Source: an uncultured Planctomycetota bacterium (GTDB lineage: Bacteria > Planctomycetota > Phycisphaerae > Sedimentisphaerales > Anaerobacaceae). From it: a DNA stretch of 5,320 bases. Of this stretch, positions 5,317 to 5,320 are shown piece after piece (the first letter of the stretch is position 1; each line of letters starts with the position of its first letter). Below the pieces are notes generated by a model, which saw only the letters and a program-made list of their open reading frames with translations, did no database searches and was not told the origin of the DNA. The stretch is taken from positions 1-5,320 of the forward strand of contig CAIYOL010000038.1 in NCBI GenBank assembly GCA_903927855.1, given 5' to 3'. A program made the position numbers and the translations under genes.

Positions 5317-5320
5317 TATC

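Noticed and set aside
1..5320. CRISPR array, tRNA, rRNA, transposase or integrase
   Set aside because: No spaced short repeats, cloverleaf-like sequence, rRNA-like sequence or recombinase motifs were seen on either strand.

Overview
The window looks like a cell-envelope glycan (LPS or lipid A core) locus of a diderm bacterium. The first reading frame combines the end of an LPS-core-type sugar kinase with a complete GT9 heptosyltransferase-like domain, which points to an LPS-making cell. The moderate base composition and lineage-like gene style would suit Planctomycetota (Phycisphaerae-like) or a similar environmental phylum. That placement is a guess, because no marker gene is present.

Layout, left to right, with all genes on the + strand: (1) 2-1498, a 5'-truncated frame encoding an LPS kinase C-terminal half joined in frame to a GT9 glycosyltransferase; (2) 1499-1621, a short gap holding a 14-codon mini-frame and a good promoter; (3) 1622-3073, a polytopic GT-C/DUF2723 (TMEM260)-like membrane protein; (4) 3074-3357, a gap containing a scar that matches the 3' end of a GT9 gene, about 90 bp that may be the tail of an opposite-strand gene, and a second copy of the promoter; (5) 3358-4869, a paralogue of gene 3, roughly 85% identical by eye and followed by a probable intrinsic terminator; (6) 4870-5135, an open stretch I do not recognise; (7) 5136-5320, a third copy of the GT9 3' end and its flank, then sequence leaving the window.

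The main point of interest is architecture. The membrane-protein gene and its promoter are tandemly duplicated (offset 1736 bp at the left side). Pieces of a GT9 3' end occur three times: the live one at 1409-1498, a diverged one at 3109-3186 and a near-identical one at 5136-5204. The first and third copies, with their downstream flank, form direct repeats of about 116 bp that bracket the pair of membrane-protein genes. This suggests duplication of a GT9-tail plus GT-C module followed by deletions, or insertion of the pair into an ancestral operon just after the GT9 gene.

Functionally, the kinase-GT9 protein would build and phosphorylate the inner core at the cytoplasmic face. The two GT-C-like proteins would be candidates for transferring a sugar from a lipid-linked donor on the outer side of the inner membrane. 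This linkage is inferred from families and context only. I see no tRNA, rRNA, CRISPR array, transposase or integrase in the window.
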